64,000 bases of DNA from Acanthosepion esculentum (taxonomy: Eukaryota; Mollusca; Cephalopoda; Sepiida; Sepiidae), in NCBI GenBank assembly GCA_964036315.1, contig CAXIWW010000817.1, positions 9,025,501 through 9,089,500 on the forward strand. Reading direction: 5' to 3'. A program made the position numbers and the translations under genes. Below are positions 13,151-25,835 of the stretch, one piece after another (position 1 is the stretch's first letter; every line of letters starts with the position of its first letter). Under the pieces are notes generated by a model. The model made no database searches and was not told the DNA's origin. It was given only the letters and a program-made list of their open reading frames with translations.

Positions 13151-15450
13151 TCCATAATTACAAAAGTTTTTTCAACACATTGATTAGAGTCGAGTCGAAA
13201 TTCAACGGTATGGGGACATGTGTTAGCTCATTTGCTGAAATTGTCATGCGGCCCTAAACTGGGAAATCAGTCATATTTCACTTGTTTGTAACTTTTTTCC
13301 AGTAGAAGAAATATATTCAAAATAGGTATCAAATTGTGTGCAATTATTTGATTTGTCTATGTATACAGGGATTTTTCATTTGCTCGGTATGTCGTCTGAC
13401 AATTTACAGCGTCCGAATTCCAGTGTGCAAAATAAAACTGCATTTCTAATTTTTCCTTTTTATCGAATCCACAAAATATTGGTGTCCAATTGTCGCAAAT
13501 TTCTTACCTTATCCATAATTACAAAAGTTTTTCGACACTTTGAATAGAGTCGAGGCGAAATTCAACGGTATGGGGACTAGTGTTAGCTCATTTTCGGAAA
13601 TTGTCATGCGGCCCTAAACTGGGAAATCAGTCATATTTCACTTGTTTATAACGTTTTTCCAGTAAATTAAATATTTTCCAAATGGTTATCAAATTGTGTG
13701 AAATTATTTGATTTGTCTATGATTACAGGGATTTTTTATTTGGTCAGATAGTAACAAGTACAACTTTCAGCATGTGCGCTGTATGTCGTCTGACAATTTA
13801 CAGCGTCCGAATTCCAGTGTGCACAATAAGACTGCATTTATAATTTTTCCTTTTTATCGAATCCACAAAATATTGGTGTCCAATTGTCGGGAATTTCTTA
13901 CCTTATCCATAATTACAAAAGTTTTTTCGACATTTTGAATAGAGTCGAGGCGAAATTCAACGGTATGGGGACTTGTGCTACCTCATTTGCGTCAATTTTC
14001 ATGCGGACCTAAACGGGGAAATCAGTCTTAATTCACTTGTTTATAACTTTTTTCCGGTAAAAGAAATATTTTCACAATGGGTATCAAATTGTGTGCAATT
14101 ATTTGATTTGTCTATGTTTACAGGGATTTTTCATTTTCTCAGATAGTAAAAAGTACAGCTTTCACCATGTGCGCGTTATTTCGTCTGACAATTTACAGCG
14201 TCCGAATTCCAGTGTATACTATAAGACTGCATTTCTAATTTTTCCTTTTTATCGAATCCACAAAATTATTGTGTCCAATTGTCGGGAATTTCTTACCTTA
14301 TCCATAATTACAAAAGTTTTTTCGACATTTTGAATAGAGTCGAGGCGAAATTCAACGGTATGGGGACTTGTGCTACCTCATTTGCGGAAATTGTCATGCG
14401 GCCCTAAACTGGGAAATCAGTCATATTTCACTTGTTTTTAACTTTTTTCCAGGGAAAGAAATATTTTCAAAATGGATGTCAAATTGTGTGCAATTATTTG
14501 GTTGGTCTATGTTTACAGGGATTTTTCATTTGGTCAGATATTAAAAAGTACAGCTTTCCCTATGTGCGCGGTATGTCGTCTTACAATTTACAGGGTCCGA
14601 AATCCAGTGTGTACTATAAGACTGCATTTCTTATTTTTCCTTTTTATCCAATCCACAAAATATTGGAGTCCAATTGTCGGGAATTTCTTACCTTATCCAT
14701 AATTTCTTGCCTTATCCCTAATTACAAAAGTTTTTTCGACACCTTGATTAGAGTCGTGTCGAAATTCAACGGTATGGGGACTTGTGTTAGCTCATTTTCG
14801 GAAATTGTCATGCGGCCCTAAACTTGGAAATATGTCATATTTCACTTGTTTATAACTTTTTTCCAGTAAAAGATATATTTTCAAAATGGGTATGAAATTG
14901 AGTGCAATTATCTGACTTGTCTATGTATACAGGTATTTTTCATTTGCTCAGATAGTAAAAAGGCCAGCTTTCACCATGTGCGCGGTTTGTCGTCTGACAA
15001 TTTACAGCGTCCGAATTCCAGTGTGCCCAATAAGAATGCATGTCTAATTTTTCCTTTTTATAGAATCCACAAAATATTGATGTACAATTGTCGGGAATTT
15101 CTTACCTTATCCATAATTACAAAAGTTTTTTTCGAAATCTTGAATAGAGTCGAGGCGAAATTCAACGGTATGGGGATTAGTGTTAGCTCATTTGCGGAAA
15201 TTGTCACGCGGCCCTAAACTGGGAAATCAGTCATATTTCACTCTTTTATAACGTTTTTCCAGTAAAAGAAATATTTTCAAAATGGGTATCAAATTGTTTG
15301 CAATTATTTGGTTGGTCTATGTATACATGGATTTTTCATTTTCTCAGATAGTAAAAAGTACAGATTTCTCCATGTGCGCCGTATGTCGTCTGACAATTTA
15401 CAGCGTCCGAATTCCAGTGTGCACAATAAGACTGCATTTCTAATTTTCAC
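13146..15450 (-). repeat. Satellite family B, array B3 (inverted, about 6 units)
   Basis: B monomers in reverse orientation. The landmark TTATCCATAATTACAAAAG recurs near 13,149, 13,510, 13,903, 14,303 and 15,107, with a variant near 14,712. The first unit is short because TTTCATTTGCTC joins GGTATGTCGTCTGAC near 13,387, removing about 34 bp. Near 14,690-14,722 the sequence TTTCTTACCTTATCCATAA is followed at once by a second copy, TTTCTTGCCTTATCCCTAA, a local duplication of about 20 bp. Plus-strand open frames of 70-130 codons recur once per unit and are not conserved as reading frames. Confidence 0.93.
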
Positions 15451-15495
15451 AATACCGCGCACCTGGTGAAAGCTGTACTTTTTACTATCTGACCA
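15341..15495. repeat. Fold-back junction: family B changes orientation
   Basis: The inverted B array meets the forward B array at about 15,450. Left-arm sequence GATAGTAAAAAGTACAG to ATGTGCGC (15,347-15,380) is complementary to right-arm GCGCACCTGG to GCTGTACTTTTTACTATC (about 15,458-15,490). The arms are separated by about 70 bases of single-copy B sequence (15,383-15,453), so the structure is an inverted repeat with a short spacer rather than a perfect palindrome. Confidence 0.92.
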
Positions 15496-16692
15496 AATGA
15501 AAAATCCCTGTAAACATAGACCAACCAAATAATTGCACACAATTTGATACCCATTTTGAAAATATTTCTTTTACTGGAAAAAAGTTATAAAGAAGTGAAA
15601 TATGACTGATTTCTAATTTAGGGCCGCATGAAAATTTTTGCAAATGAGCTAACACAAGTCGCCATTCCGTTGAATTTCGCGTCGACTCTATTCAAGCTGT
15701 CGAAAAAACTTTTGTAATTATGGATAAGTCAAGAAATTCCCGACAATTGGACACCAATATTTTGTGGATTCGATAAAAAGGAAAAATTAGAAATGCAGTC
15801 TTATTGTGCACACTGGAATTCGGACGCTGTAAATTGTCAGACGACATACCGCGCACTTGGTGAAAGCTGTACTTTTTACTAGCTGACCAAATGAAAAATC
15901 CCTCTATTCATAGACCAAAGACATAATTGCACACAATTTGATACCCATTTTGAAAATATTTCTTTTACTGGAAAAAAGTTATAAACAAGTGAAATATGAC
16001 TGATTACCTAGTTTAGGTCCGCATGACAATTTCCGCAAATGAGCTAACACTAGTCCCCATACCGTTGAATTTCGACTCGACTCTAATCAAGGTGTCGAAA
16101 AAACTTTAGTAATTATGGATAAGGCAAGAGATTCGCGACAATTGGACAGCAATATTTTGTGGATTCTATAAAAAAGCAAAATTAGAAAGGCAGTCTTATT
16201 GTGCGGACTGGAATTCGGACGCTGTAAATTGTCAGACGACATACCGCGCACCTGGTGAAAGCTGTACTTTTTACTATCTGACCAAATGAAAAATCCCTGT
16301 AAACATAGACAAATCAAATAATTGCACACAAATTGATAACCATTTTTAAAATATTTCTTTTAATGGAAAAAAGTTATAAAGAACTGAAATATGACTGATT
16401 TCCCAGTTGAGGGCCGCATGAAAATTTCCGCAAATGAGCTAACACAAGTCCCCATATCGCTGAATTTCGCCTCGACTCTTATCAAGGTGTAGAAAAAACA
16501 TTTGGTATTATGGATAAGTCAAAAAATTCCCGACATTTTGACACCAATATTTTGTGAATTCGATAAAAAGAAAAATTAGAAATGCAGTCTTATTGTGCAC
16601 ACTGGAATTCGGACGCTGTAAATTGTCAGACGACATACCGCGCACATGGTTAAAGCTGTACATTTTACTATCTGACCAAATGAAAAATCCCT
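15451..16692 (+). repeat. Satellite family B, array B4 (forward, about 3 units)
   Basis: After the fold-back near 15,450 the B monomer resumes in forward orientation, beginning inside the unit at ATACCGCGCACCTGG. The ACATACCGCGCAC landmark recurs near 15,846, 16,241 and 16,635, about 395 bp apart. The stretch about 15,975-16,608 matches 8,230-8,863 of array B2 at an offset of about 7,745 bp, including shared private changes such as GCGGACTGGAATTCGGACG and the altered TATCGCTGAATTTCGCCTCG. The array leaves family B inside AAAAATCCCT. Confidence 0.93.
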
Positions 16693-19003
16693 TACAAGCA
16701 ATCTCAGGCTGCTACAAAACGGCATTTCCTGGCTCTTTTGTGAAACCTGCCTTACAAGCAATCTCAGGCTGATACAAGCCCACACCTGCTGGCTCTTCTG
16801 TGAAAACTGCGCTAAAATCAATCTCAGGTTGCTAAAAATCGACATCTCCTGACTGTTTTGTGACAACTGCCTTACAATCAATCTCAGGCTGCAGCAAGCT
16901 AATTCTCCTGGCTTTTTGTGCCATTTGCCTTACAAGCAATCCCACGCAGCTACGAGCCCATTTCTCCTGGCTTGTTGTGACAACTGCCTTACAACGAATC
17001 TCAGGCTGCAGCAAGCCCAATTCTCCTGGCTCATTTTTTGAAAACAGCCTTACAAGCAATCTCAGGCTGCTACAATCCGAATACGCCTGGCTCTTTTGTG
17101 ACACCTGCCTTACAAGCAATCTCAGGCTGCTACGAGCCCATTTCTCCTGGCTTTTTGTGGAAAGTGCCTTACACGCAATCTTAGGATTTTACGAGCCGGT
17201 TCTCCTGGGAGATTTGTGAAAATTGCCTTACAAGCAATCTCATTCTTCTACAAGCCTACACCTGCTGGCACTTTTAGGACAACTGCATTACAAGCAATCT
17301 CAGGCTGCAGCAAGCCCAATGTTCCTGGCTTTTTTGCCAATTGCCTTACAAAATAATCCCAGGCTGCTACGAGCCGATTTCTCAAGCCTCTTTTGTGGCG
17401 ACTACCTTACAAGCAATCTCAGGCTGCTACAAGACGAATTCTACTGGCTCTTTTGTGACAACTCCCTTACAAGCAATGTCAGGCTGCTATGATCCGATTT
17501 CTCTTAAGACTTTTGTGAAAACTGCCTTACATGAAATCTCAGGCTACTACAAGCCGAATACGCCTTGCTCTTTTGAGGCAACTGCCTTACAAGCAGTCTC
17601 AGGCTGCTACAAAACGACATATCCTGGCTCTTTTGTGAAAACTGCCTTACAACAATCTCAGGCTAATACAAGCCTACACCTGCTGGCTCTTCTGTGAAAA
17701 CTGCCTTACAAGCAATCTCAGGGTGCTATGGGCCGACTTCATCGGGCAATTTGTGAAAACTGTCTTACAAAGGATCTCAGGTTGCTACAAGCCGATTTCT
17801 CCTGCCTCTATTCTGCCAACTGCCTTCCAAGCAATCTCAGGTTTCTACGAGTCTGGCTCTTCTATGACAACTGCCTTACAAGCAATCTCAGGCTGGATCC
17901 AGCCATATTCTCCTGACTTTTTGTGCCAATTGCTTTAAAAGTAATCCCAGGCGGCCACGTGCCGATTTCTCCTGGCTCTTTTGTGGTATCTGCCTTACAA
18001 GCAATCTCAGGCTGCCGCTAGTCCAATTCTCCTGACTTTTTGTGCCAATTGCCTTACAAGCAATCCCAGGCTGCTACGAAGCATTTCTCCAGGCTCATTT
18101 TTGGCATCTGTCTTACAAGCATTCTCAGTCTGCAGCAATATGAATTCTCCTGGCTTTTTTGTGCGAATTGCCTTACAAGCACTCCAAGGCGGCTACGAGC
18201 CGATTTCTCCTGGCCCTTTTGTGGCAACTGCCTTACAAGAAATCTCAGGCTGCTACAAGCCGAATTCTCCTGGCGCTTTTGTGACAACTGCCTTACAAGC
18301 AATGTCAGGCTGATACGAGCCGACTTCTCTTGGCTCTTTTGTGAAAACTGCCTTACAAGCAATCTCAGGCTGCTGCCGGGACAGTTCTCCTGATTTTTTG
18401 TGCCAATTGCCTTAAAAGCAATCCCAGGCGGCTACGTGCCGATTTCTCCTGGTTCTTTTGTGGTAACTGCCTTACAAGCAATCTCAGGCTGCTACAAGAC
18501 GAATTCTCCTGTCTCTATTGTGACAACTGCCTTACAAGCAATCTCAGGCTGCCGCTAGTCCAATTCTCCTGACTTTTTGTTATAATTGTCTTACAAGCAT
18601 TCCCAGGCTGCTACGAACCGATTTCCCCTGGCTCATTTCTGGCATCTACCTTACAAGCATTCTCAGGCTGCAGCAATATGAATTCTCCTGGCTTTTTGTG
18701 CGAATTACCTTACAAGCAATCCCAGGCGTCTACGAACCGATTTCTCCTGGCTCTTTTGTGGGAACTGCCTTGCAAGCAATCTCAGGCTGCTACAAGCCGA
18801 ACTCTCCTGGCTCTATTGTGATAAAGGCCTTACAAGCAATCTCAGGCTGCAGCAAACCCAATTCTCCTGGCTCATTTGTGGCAACTGCCTTACAAGCAAT
18901 CTCACGCTGCTACAAAACGACATCTACAGTCTTTTTTTAAAAAATAGCCTTACAAGCAATCTCAGCCTGCTACAAGCCGAATACGCCTGGCTCTTTTGTG
19001 AAA
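16690..19003 (-). repeat. Satellite family A, array 3 (inverted)
   Basis: About 38 A monomers in the same orientation as array 2. The interval 16,703-17,180 closely matches 8,864-9,340 at an offset of 7,839 bp. About 17,000-17,870 is a reverse-complement relative of about 4,000-5,020. About 17,880-18,330 is a reverse-complement relative of about 790-1,180; the rare GGCTGGATCCAGCC marks this match on both sides. The array ends at GAAA (19,000-19,003), the four bases shared with the start of family D. Confidence 0.95.
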
Positions 19004-22000
19004 GTCCCACGCAGACGACCCCCCACCCAGGAGACAGTCCCAGAAAGTCCCACGCAGAAGATCCCCCACCCAGGAGACAGTCCAAGAAAGTCCCACGCAG
19101 ATGACCCCCACTACCAGAAAGATACACGCAGACGGCCCCCAGTCCCAGAAAGTCCCAAGCAGACGACCCCCACTCCCAGAAAGTCCCATGCAGACGAACC
19201 CCAGTCACAAAAAGTCCCACGCAGACGACCCCCAGTCCCCAAAAGTCCCAAGCAGACGACCCCATACCCAGGAGACAGTCCCAGAAAGTCTCACGCAGAC
19301 GACCCACAGTCTCAGAAAGTCCCAGGCAGACAACCCCCCAACCAGGAGACAGTCCCAGAAAGTCCCACGCAGACGTCCCACATTCCCAGAAAGTCGCACG
19401 CAGACGACCCCATACCCAGGAGACAGTCCCAGAAAGTCTCACGCAGACGACCCCCAGTCTCAGAAAGTCCCAGGCAGACAACCCCCCACCCAGGAGACAG
19501 TCCCAGAAAGTCCCACGCAGACGACTCCCACTCCCAGAAAGTCACACGCAAACGACCCCCTAGTCCCAGAAAGTCCCACACAGACGACCCCCAGAGAGAA
19601 GACAGTCCCAGAAAGTCCCACGAAGACGAACCCCAGTCCCAGCAAGTCCCACGCAGACGACCCCCCAACATGGAGACAGTCCCAGAAAGTCCCACGCAGA
19701 CAATCCCCAGTCCCAGAAGGTCCCACGCAGACGACACCCAGTCCCAGAAAGTCCCACGCAGACGACCCCCGACCCAGGAGACAGTCCCAGAAAGTCCCAC
19801 GCAGACGACCCCCGACCCAGGAGACAGTCCCAGAAAGTCCCACGCAGACGACCCCCACTAACAGAAAGTCCCACGCAGACAGCCCCCAGTCCAAGAATGT
19901 CCCACGCAGACGACCCCCAGTCCCAGAAAGTCCCACGCAGACAACACCTACCTAGGAGACAGTCCCAGAAAGTCCCACGCAAACGACCCAGAGTTCCAGA
20001 AAGTCCCACGCAGACGACCCCCAACCCAGCAGACAGTCCAAGAAAGACCCACGCAGACGACACCCAGACCCAGAAAGTCCAACGCAGAAGACGACCAGTC
20101 CCAGAAAGTCCCACGCAGACGACCTCCAGTACCAGAAGGTCCCACGCAGACGACCCACAGTCCCAGAAAGTCCCACGCAGACGACACCCTACCAAGGAGA
20201 CAGTCCCAGAAATTCCCACGCAGACGAACCCCACTCCCAGAAAAACTCACGCAGACGATCCCCACCCAGGATACAGTACCAGAAAGTCCCACGCAGACGA
20301 CCCCCAACCCAGGAGACAGTCCAAGAAAGACCCACGCAGACGACCCCCAGTACAAGAAAGTCCCACGCAGATAACCCCCAGTCCCAGAAGTTCCCACGCC
20401 GACGACCCCCAATATAGGAGACTGTCCCAGAAAGTCCCACGCAGACGACCCCCCACCCAGGAGACAGTCCTAGAAAGTCCCACGCAGACGACCCCCCATC
20501 CAGGAGACAGTCCCAGAAAGACCCACGGAGACGACCCCCAATCCCAGAAAGTTCCACTCAGACGACCCCCAGTCCCAGAAAGTCCCACGCAGATGACCCC
20601 CAGTCCAACAAAGTCCCACGTAGACGACCCCCACCCAGCAGACACTTCCCAGAAAGTCCCACGCAGACGACACCGAGTCCCAGAAAGTCCCTAGTAAACG
20701 ACCCCCTGTCCCAGAAATTCCCACGCAGACGACCCCCCACCCAGGAGACAGTCCCAGAAAGTCCCAAACAGACGACCCCCACCCAGGAGACTGTCCCAGA
20801 AAGTCCCACTCAGACGACCCCAGTCCCAGAATGTCCCACCCAGACGACCCCCAGTCCCAGAAAGACCAACGTAGACGACCCTCCACCCAGGAGACAGTCC
20901 CAGAAACTCACACGCAGACGATCCCAGTCCCAGTAAGTCCCAGGCAGACGACCCCCCAGACAGGAGACTGTCCCAGAAAGTCCCACGCAGCCGACCCCCA
21001 GTCCGAGAAAGTCCCACGCAGACGACCCCCCACCCAGGAGTCAATCCCCGAAAGTCCAACGCAGACAGGAGACAGTCCAAGAAAGTCCCACGTTGACGAC
21101 CCACCAGACAGGAGACAGTCGTACGCAGATGACCCCCCACACAGGAGAAAATCCTAGAAAGTCCACGCAGACGACCCCCAGTCCCAGAAGGTCCCACGCC
21201 GACGACCCCCAATCTAGGAGACTGTCCCAGAAAGTCCCAACAGTCGACACCCCACCCAGGAGACAGTCCCAGAAAGTCCCACGCAGACGACCCCCCATCC
21301 AGGAGACAGTCCCAGAAAGACCCAAGGAGACGACCCCCAGTCCCAGAAAGTCCCACGCAGACGACCCCCAGTCCTAGAAAGTCCCACACAGAAGACTCCA
21401 TACCCAGGAGTCAGTCACCGAAAGTCCCACGCAGACGACCCCCTGTCCCAGAAATTCGAACGCAGACGACCCCCCACCCAGGAGACAGTCCCAGAAAGTC
21501 CCACGCAGACGACCCCCCACCCAGGAGACAGTCTCAGAAAGTCCCACGCAGACGACACCCAGTCCCAGAAAGTCACACGAAGACCACCCCCAGTCACAGA
21601 AAGTCCCACGCAGACGAACCCCGTCCCAGAAAGTCCCACACAGACGACCCACCACCCAGGAGTCAGTCCCCGAAAGTCCCACACAGACGACCCCCTGTCC
21701 CAGAAAGTCCCACGCAGACGAGCCCCAGTCCCAGAAATTTCCACGCAGACGACCCCCAGTACAAGAAAGTCCCACGCAGATGACCCCCAGTCACAGAAAG
21801 TCCCACGCAGACGACCCCCAGTCCCAGAAAGTCCCACGCAAATGACCCCAGTCCCATAAAGTCCCACGCAGACGACCCCCCACCCAGCAGACATTTCCCA
21901 GAATGTCCCACGCAGACGACACCCAGTCCCAGAAAGTCACACGCAGACCACCCCCAGTCACAGAAAGTCCCACGCAGACGAACCCCAGTCCCAGAATGTC

Positions 22001-22863
22001 CCACGCAGACGACCCACCACCTAGAAGACAGTCCCACAAAGTCCCACGCAGACGACCCCCACCCAGGAGACAGTCCCAGAAAGTCCCACGCAGACGAACC
22101 CCCAGACAGGAGACAGTCCCAGAAATCCCACGCAGACGACCCCCAGACCCAGAAAGTCCCACGAAGACGACACCCCACCCAGGAGACAGTACAAGAAATT
22201 CCTAGGCAGACGACCCCCCACCCCGGAGACTGTCCCAGAAAGTCCAACGCAGACGGCCCCCAGTCACATAAAGTCCCACGGAGACGACCTCCAGTCACAG
22301 AAAGTCCTACGCAGACGACCCCCCCACCCAGGAGACAGTCCCAGAAAGTCCCACGCAGACGACCCCCAGTCCCAGAAAGAACCACGCAGATGAGCCCCAG
22401 TCCCAGAAAGTCCCACACAGACGACCCCCCACCCAGGAGTCAGTCCCAGAAAGTCCCACGCAGACGACCCCCTGTCCCAGAAATTCCCACGCAGACGACC
22501 CCCCCACCCTGGAGACAGTACCAGAAAGTCCCACGCAGACGACCCCCACCCAGTAGACAGTCCCAGAAAGTCCCACGCAGACGACCCCCAGTCCCAGAAA
22601 GAACAACGCAGATGACCCCCAGTCCCAGAAAGTCACAGGCAGACCACCCCCAGTCACAGAAAGTCCCACGCAGACGAATCCCAGTCCCAGAAAATTCCCA
22701 CGCAGACGAACCACCACCTAGAAGACAGTACATGAAAGTCCTACGCAGACGACCCCCCCACCCAGGAGACAGTCCCAGAAAGTCCCACGCAGACGGCCCC
22801 CAGTCCCATAAATTCCCACGCAGACGACCCCCAGTCACAGAAAGTCCCGCGCAGACGACCCCC

Positions 22864-23432
22864 ACCCAGGAGACAGTCCAAGAAAGTCCTACGCAGACGA
22901 CCCCCCCACCCAGGAGACAATCCCAGAAAGTCCCACACAGACGACCCCCAGTCCAAGAAAGTCCCGCGCAGACGACAACCAGTCCCAGAAAGTCCCACTC
23001 AGACGACCCACAGTCCCAGAGAGTCCCACACAGACGACCCCCAGTCCCAGTAAGTCCCAGGCAGACGACCCCCCAGACAGGAGACAGTCCAAGAAAGTCC
23101 CACGCAGCCGACCCCCAGTCCCAGAAAGTCCAACGCAGACGACCCCCCACCAAGGAGACAGTCCAAGAAAGTCCTACGCAGACGACCCCCCACCCAGGAG
23201 ACAATCCCAGAAAGTCCCACACAGACGACCCCCAGTCCAAGAAAGTCCCGCGCAGACGACAACCAGTCCCAGAAAGTCCCACGCAGACGACCCCCACCCA
23301 GGAGACAGTCCAAGAAAGTCCTACGCAGACGACCCCCCCACCCAGGAGACAATCCCAGAAAGTCCCACACAGACGACCCCCAGTCCAAGAAAGTCCCGCG
23401 CAGACGACAACCAGTCCCAGAAAGTCCCACGC
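22864..23432 (+). repeat. Three copies of a 136-bp module within family D
   Basis: A four-monomer module recurs at about 22,864-23,000, 23,149-23,283 and 23,296-23,432. It is marked by AGTCCAAGAAAGTCCTACGC, GGAGACAATCCCAG, GTCCCGCGCAGACGACAACC and a shared TCCCACACAGACG. The sharing of several rare variants means recent copying of a block rather than independent change in single monomers. Confidence 0.85.
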
Positions 23433-25835
23433 AGACGACCCCCAGTCCCAGGAAGTCCCTCGCAGACGACCCCCCACCCAGGAGTCAGTCCCCGATAGTC
23501 CCACGCAGACGACCCCCTGTCCCAGAAATTCCCACGCAGACTACCCCCCACCCAGTTGACAGTCCCAGAGAGTCCCACGCAGACGATCCCCCTCCCAGGA
23601 GACAGTCCAAGAAAGTCCCACGTAGACGACCCCCAGTCACAGAAAGTCCCACGCAGACGACCCCCAGTCCCAGAAAGTCCCACGCAGACGACCCCCAGTC
23701 CCAGAAAGAACCACGCAGATGACCCCCAGTCCCACAAAGTCCCACGCAGACGACCCCCCACCCAGCATACATTTCCCAGAAAGTCCCACGCAGACGACAC
23801 CCAGTCCCAGAAAGTCGCACGCAGACCACCCCCAGTCACAGAAAGTCCCACGCAGACGAACCCCAGTCCAAGAAAGTCCCACGCAGACGACCCACCACCA
23901 AGAAGACAGTCCCAGAAAGACCCACGCAGACGACCCCCAGTCCCAGAACGTCCCACGCAGACGACCCCCCACCCAGGAGACAGTACAAGAAAGTCCTACG
24001 CAGACGACGCCCCCCCACCCAGGAGACAGTCCCAGAAAGTCCGACGCAGACGACCCCCAGACCATAAAGTCCCACGAAGACGACCCAAGTCCCAGAAAGG
24101 CCCACGCAGACGACCCCCCACCCAGGAGACAGTCCAAGAATGTCCTAACCAGACGATCCCCCCCCACCCAGTAGACAGTCCCAGAAAGTCCCACGCAGAC
24201 GACCCCCAGTCCCAGAAAGTCCCACTCAGACGACCCCCAGTCCCAGAAAAACCCACACAGACGACCCCCCACCCAGGAGTCAGTCCCAGAAATTCCCAGG
24301 CAGACGACCCCCTGTCCAAGAAATTCACACGCAGACGACCACCCACCCTGGAGACAGTACCAGAAAGTCCCACGCAGACGAGCCCCCAGACAGGAGAGAG
24401 TCCCAGAAAGTCCCACGCAGACCATCCCAATCCCAGAAAGTCCCACGCAGACGACCCCCCACCCTGGAGACAGTACAAGAAAGTCCTACGCAGACGACCC
24501 CCCACCCAGGAGACAGTCCCAGAAAGTCCCACGCAGACGACCCCCATTCCCAGAAAGTCCCACGGAGACGACCCCTCATCTAGAAGACAGTCCCAGAAAG
24601 TCCCACGCAGCCGACCCCCAGTCCCAGAAAGTCCAACGCAGACGACCCCCCACCCAGGAGACAGTCCAAGAAAGTCCTACGCAGACGAACCCCCTCCCAG
24701 GAGACAGTCCCAGAAAGTCCCACGCAGACGACCCCAAGTCCCAGGAAGTCCCACGCAGACGACCCCCAGTCCCAGAATGTCCCACGCAGATGACCCCCAG
24801 TCCCACAAAGTCCCACGCAGATGACCCCCCACCCAGCAGACATTTCCCAGAGAGTCCCACGCAGACGACAGCCAGTCCCAGAAAGTCACACGCAGACAAC
24901 CCCTAGTCAAAGAAAGTCCCACGCAGACGACCCCCAGTCCCAGAAAGTCCCACGCAGACGACACCCACCCAGTAGACAGTCCCTGAAAGTCCCACGCAGA
25001 CGACCCCCAGCCCCAGAAAATCCCACTCAGTCGACCCCCAGTCCCAGAATGTCCAACACAGACGACCCTCTTACCCAGGAATCAGTCCCAGAAAGTCCCA
25101 CGCAGACGACCCCCTGTGCCAGAAATTCCCACGCAGACGACCCCCCACCCTGGAGACAGTACCAGAAAGTCCAACGCAGACGACCCCACAGACAGGAGAC
25201 CGTCCCAGAAAGTCCCACGCAGACGACCCCCAGACCCAGAAAGTCCCACGCAGACGACCCCCCACCCAGGAGACAGTCCAAGAAAGTCCTACACAGACGA
25301 CCCCCCACCCAGGAGACAGTCCCAGAAAGTCTCACGCAGACGACCCCCAGTCACAGAAAATTCCACGCAGACGGCCCCCAGTCCCAGAAATTCCCACGCA
25401 GACGACCACCAGTCCCAGAAAGTCCCACGCAAATGACCCCAGTCCCACAAAGTCCCACGCAGACGAGCCCCCACCCAGCAGACATTTCCAAGAATGTCCC
25501 ACGCAGACGACACCCAGTCCCAGAAAGTCACACGCAGACCACCCCCAGTCACAGAAAGTCCCACGCAGACGAACCCCAATCCCAGAATGTCCCACGCAGA
25601 CGACCCCCACCCAGGAGACAGTCCCAGAAAGACCCACGCAGACGACCCCCAGTCCCAGAAAGTCCCACGCAGACGACCCCCCACCCAGGAGACAGTACAA
25701 GAAAGTCCTACGCAGACGACCCCCCCACCCAGGAGACAGTCACAGAAAGTCCCACACAGACGACCCCAAGTCCCAGAAAGTCCCACTGAGACGACCCCCA
25801 GTCCCAGAGAGTCCCACACAGACGACCCCCCAACC

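Noticed and set aside
14091..14333. Recurring open frame of about 80 codons, once per family B unit
   Set aside because: It appears in both array orientations because the repeat does, its ends and Met vary, and several units interrupt it. It matches no family I know.
5270..16420. TTTAGGG, like a plant telomere repeat, in family B
   Set aside because: It occurs once per 395-bp unit and never in tandem, so it is part of the monomer and no telomeric tract.
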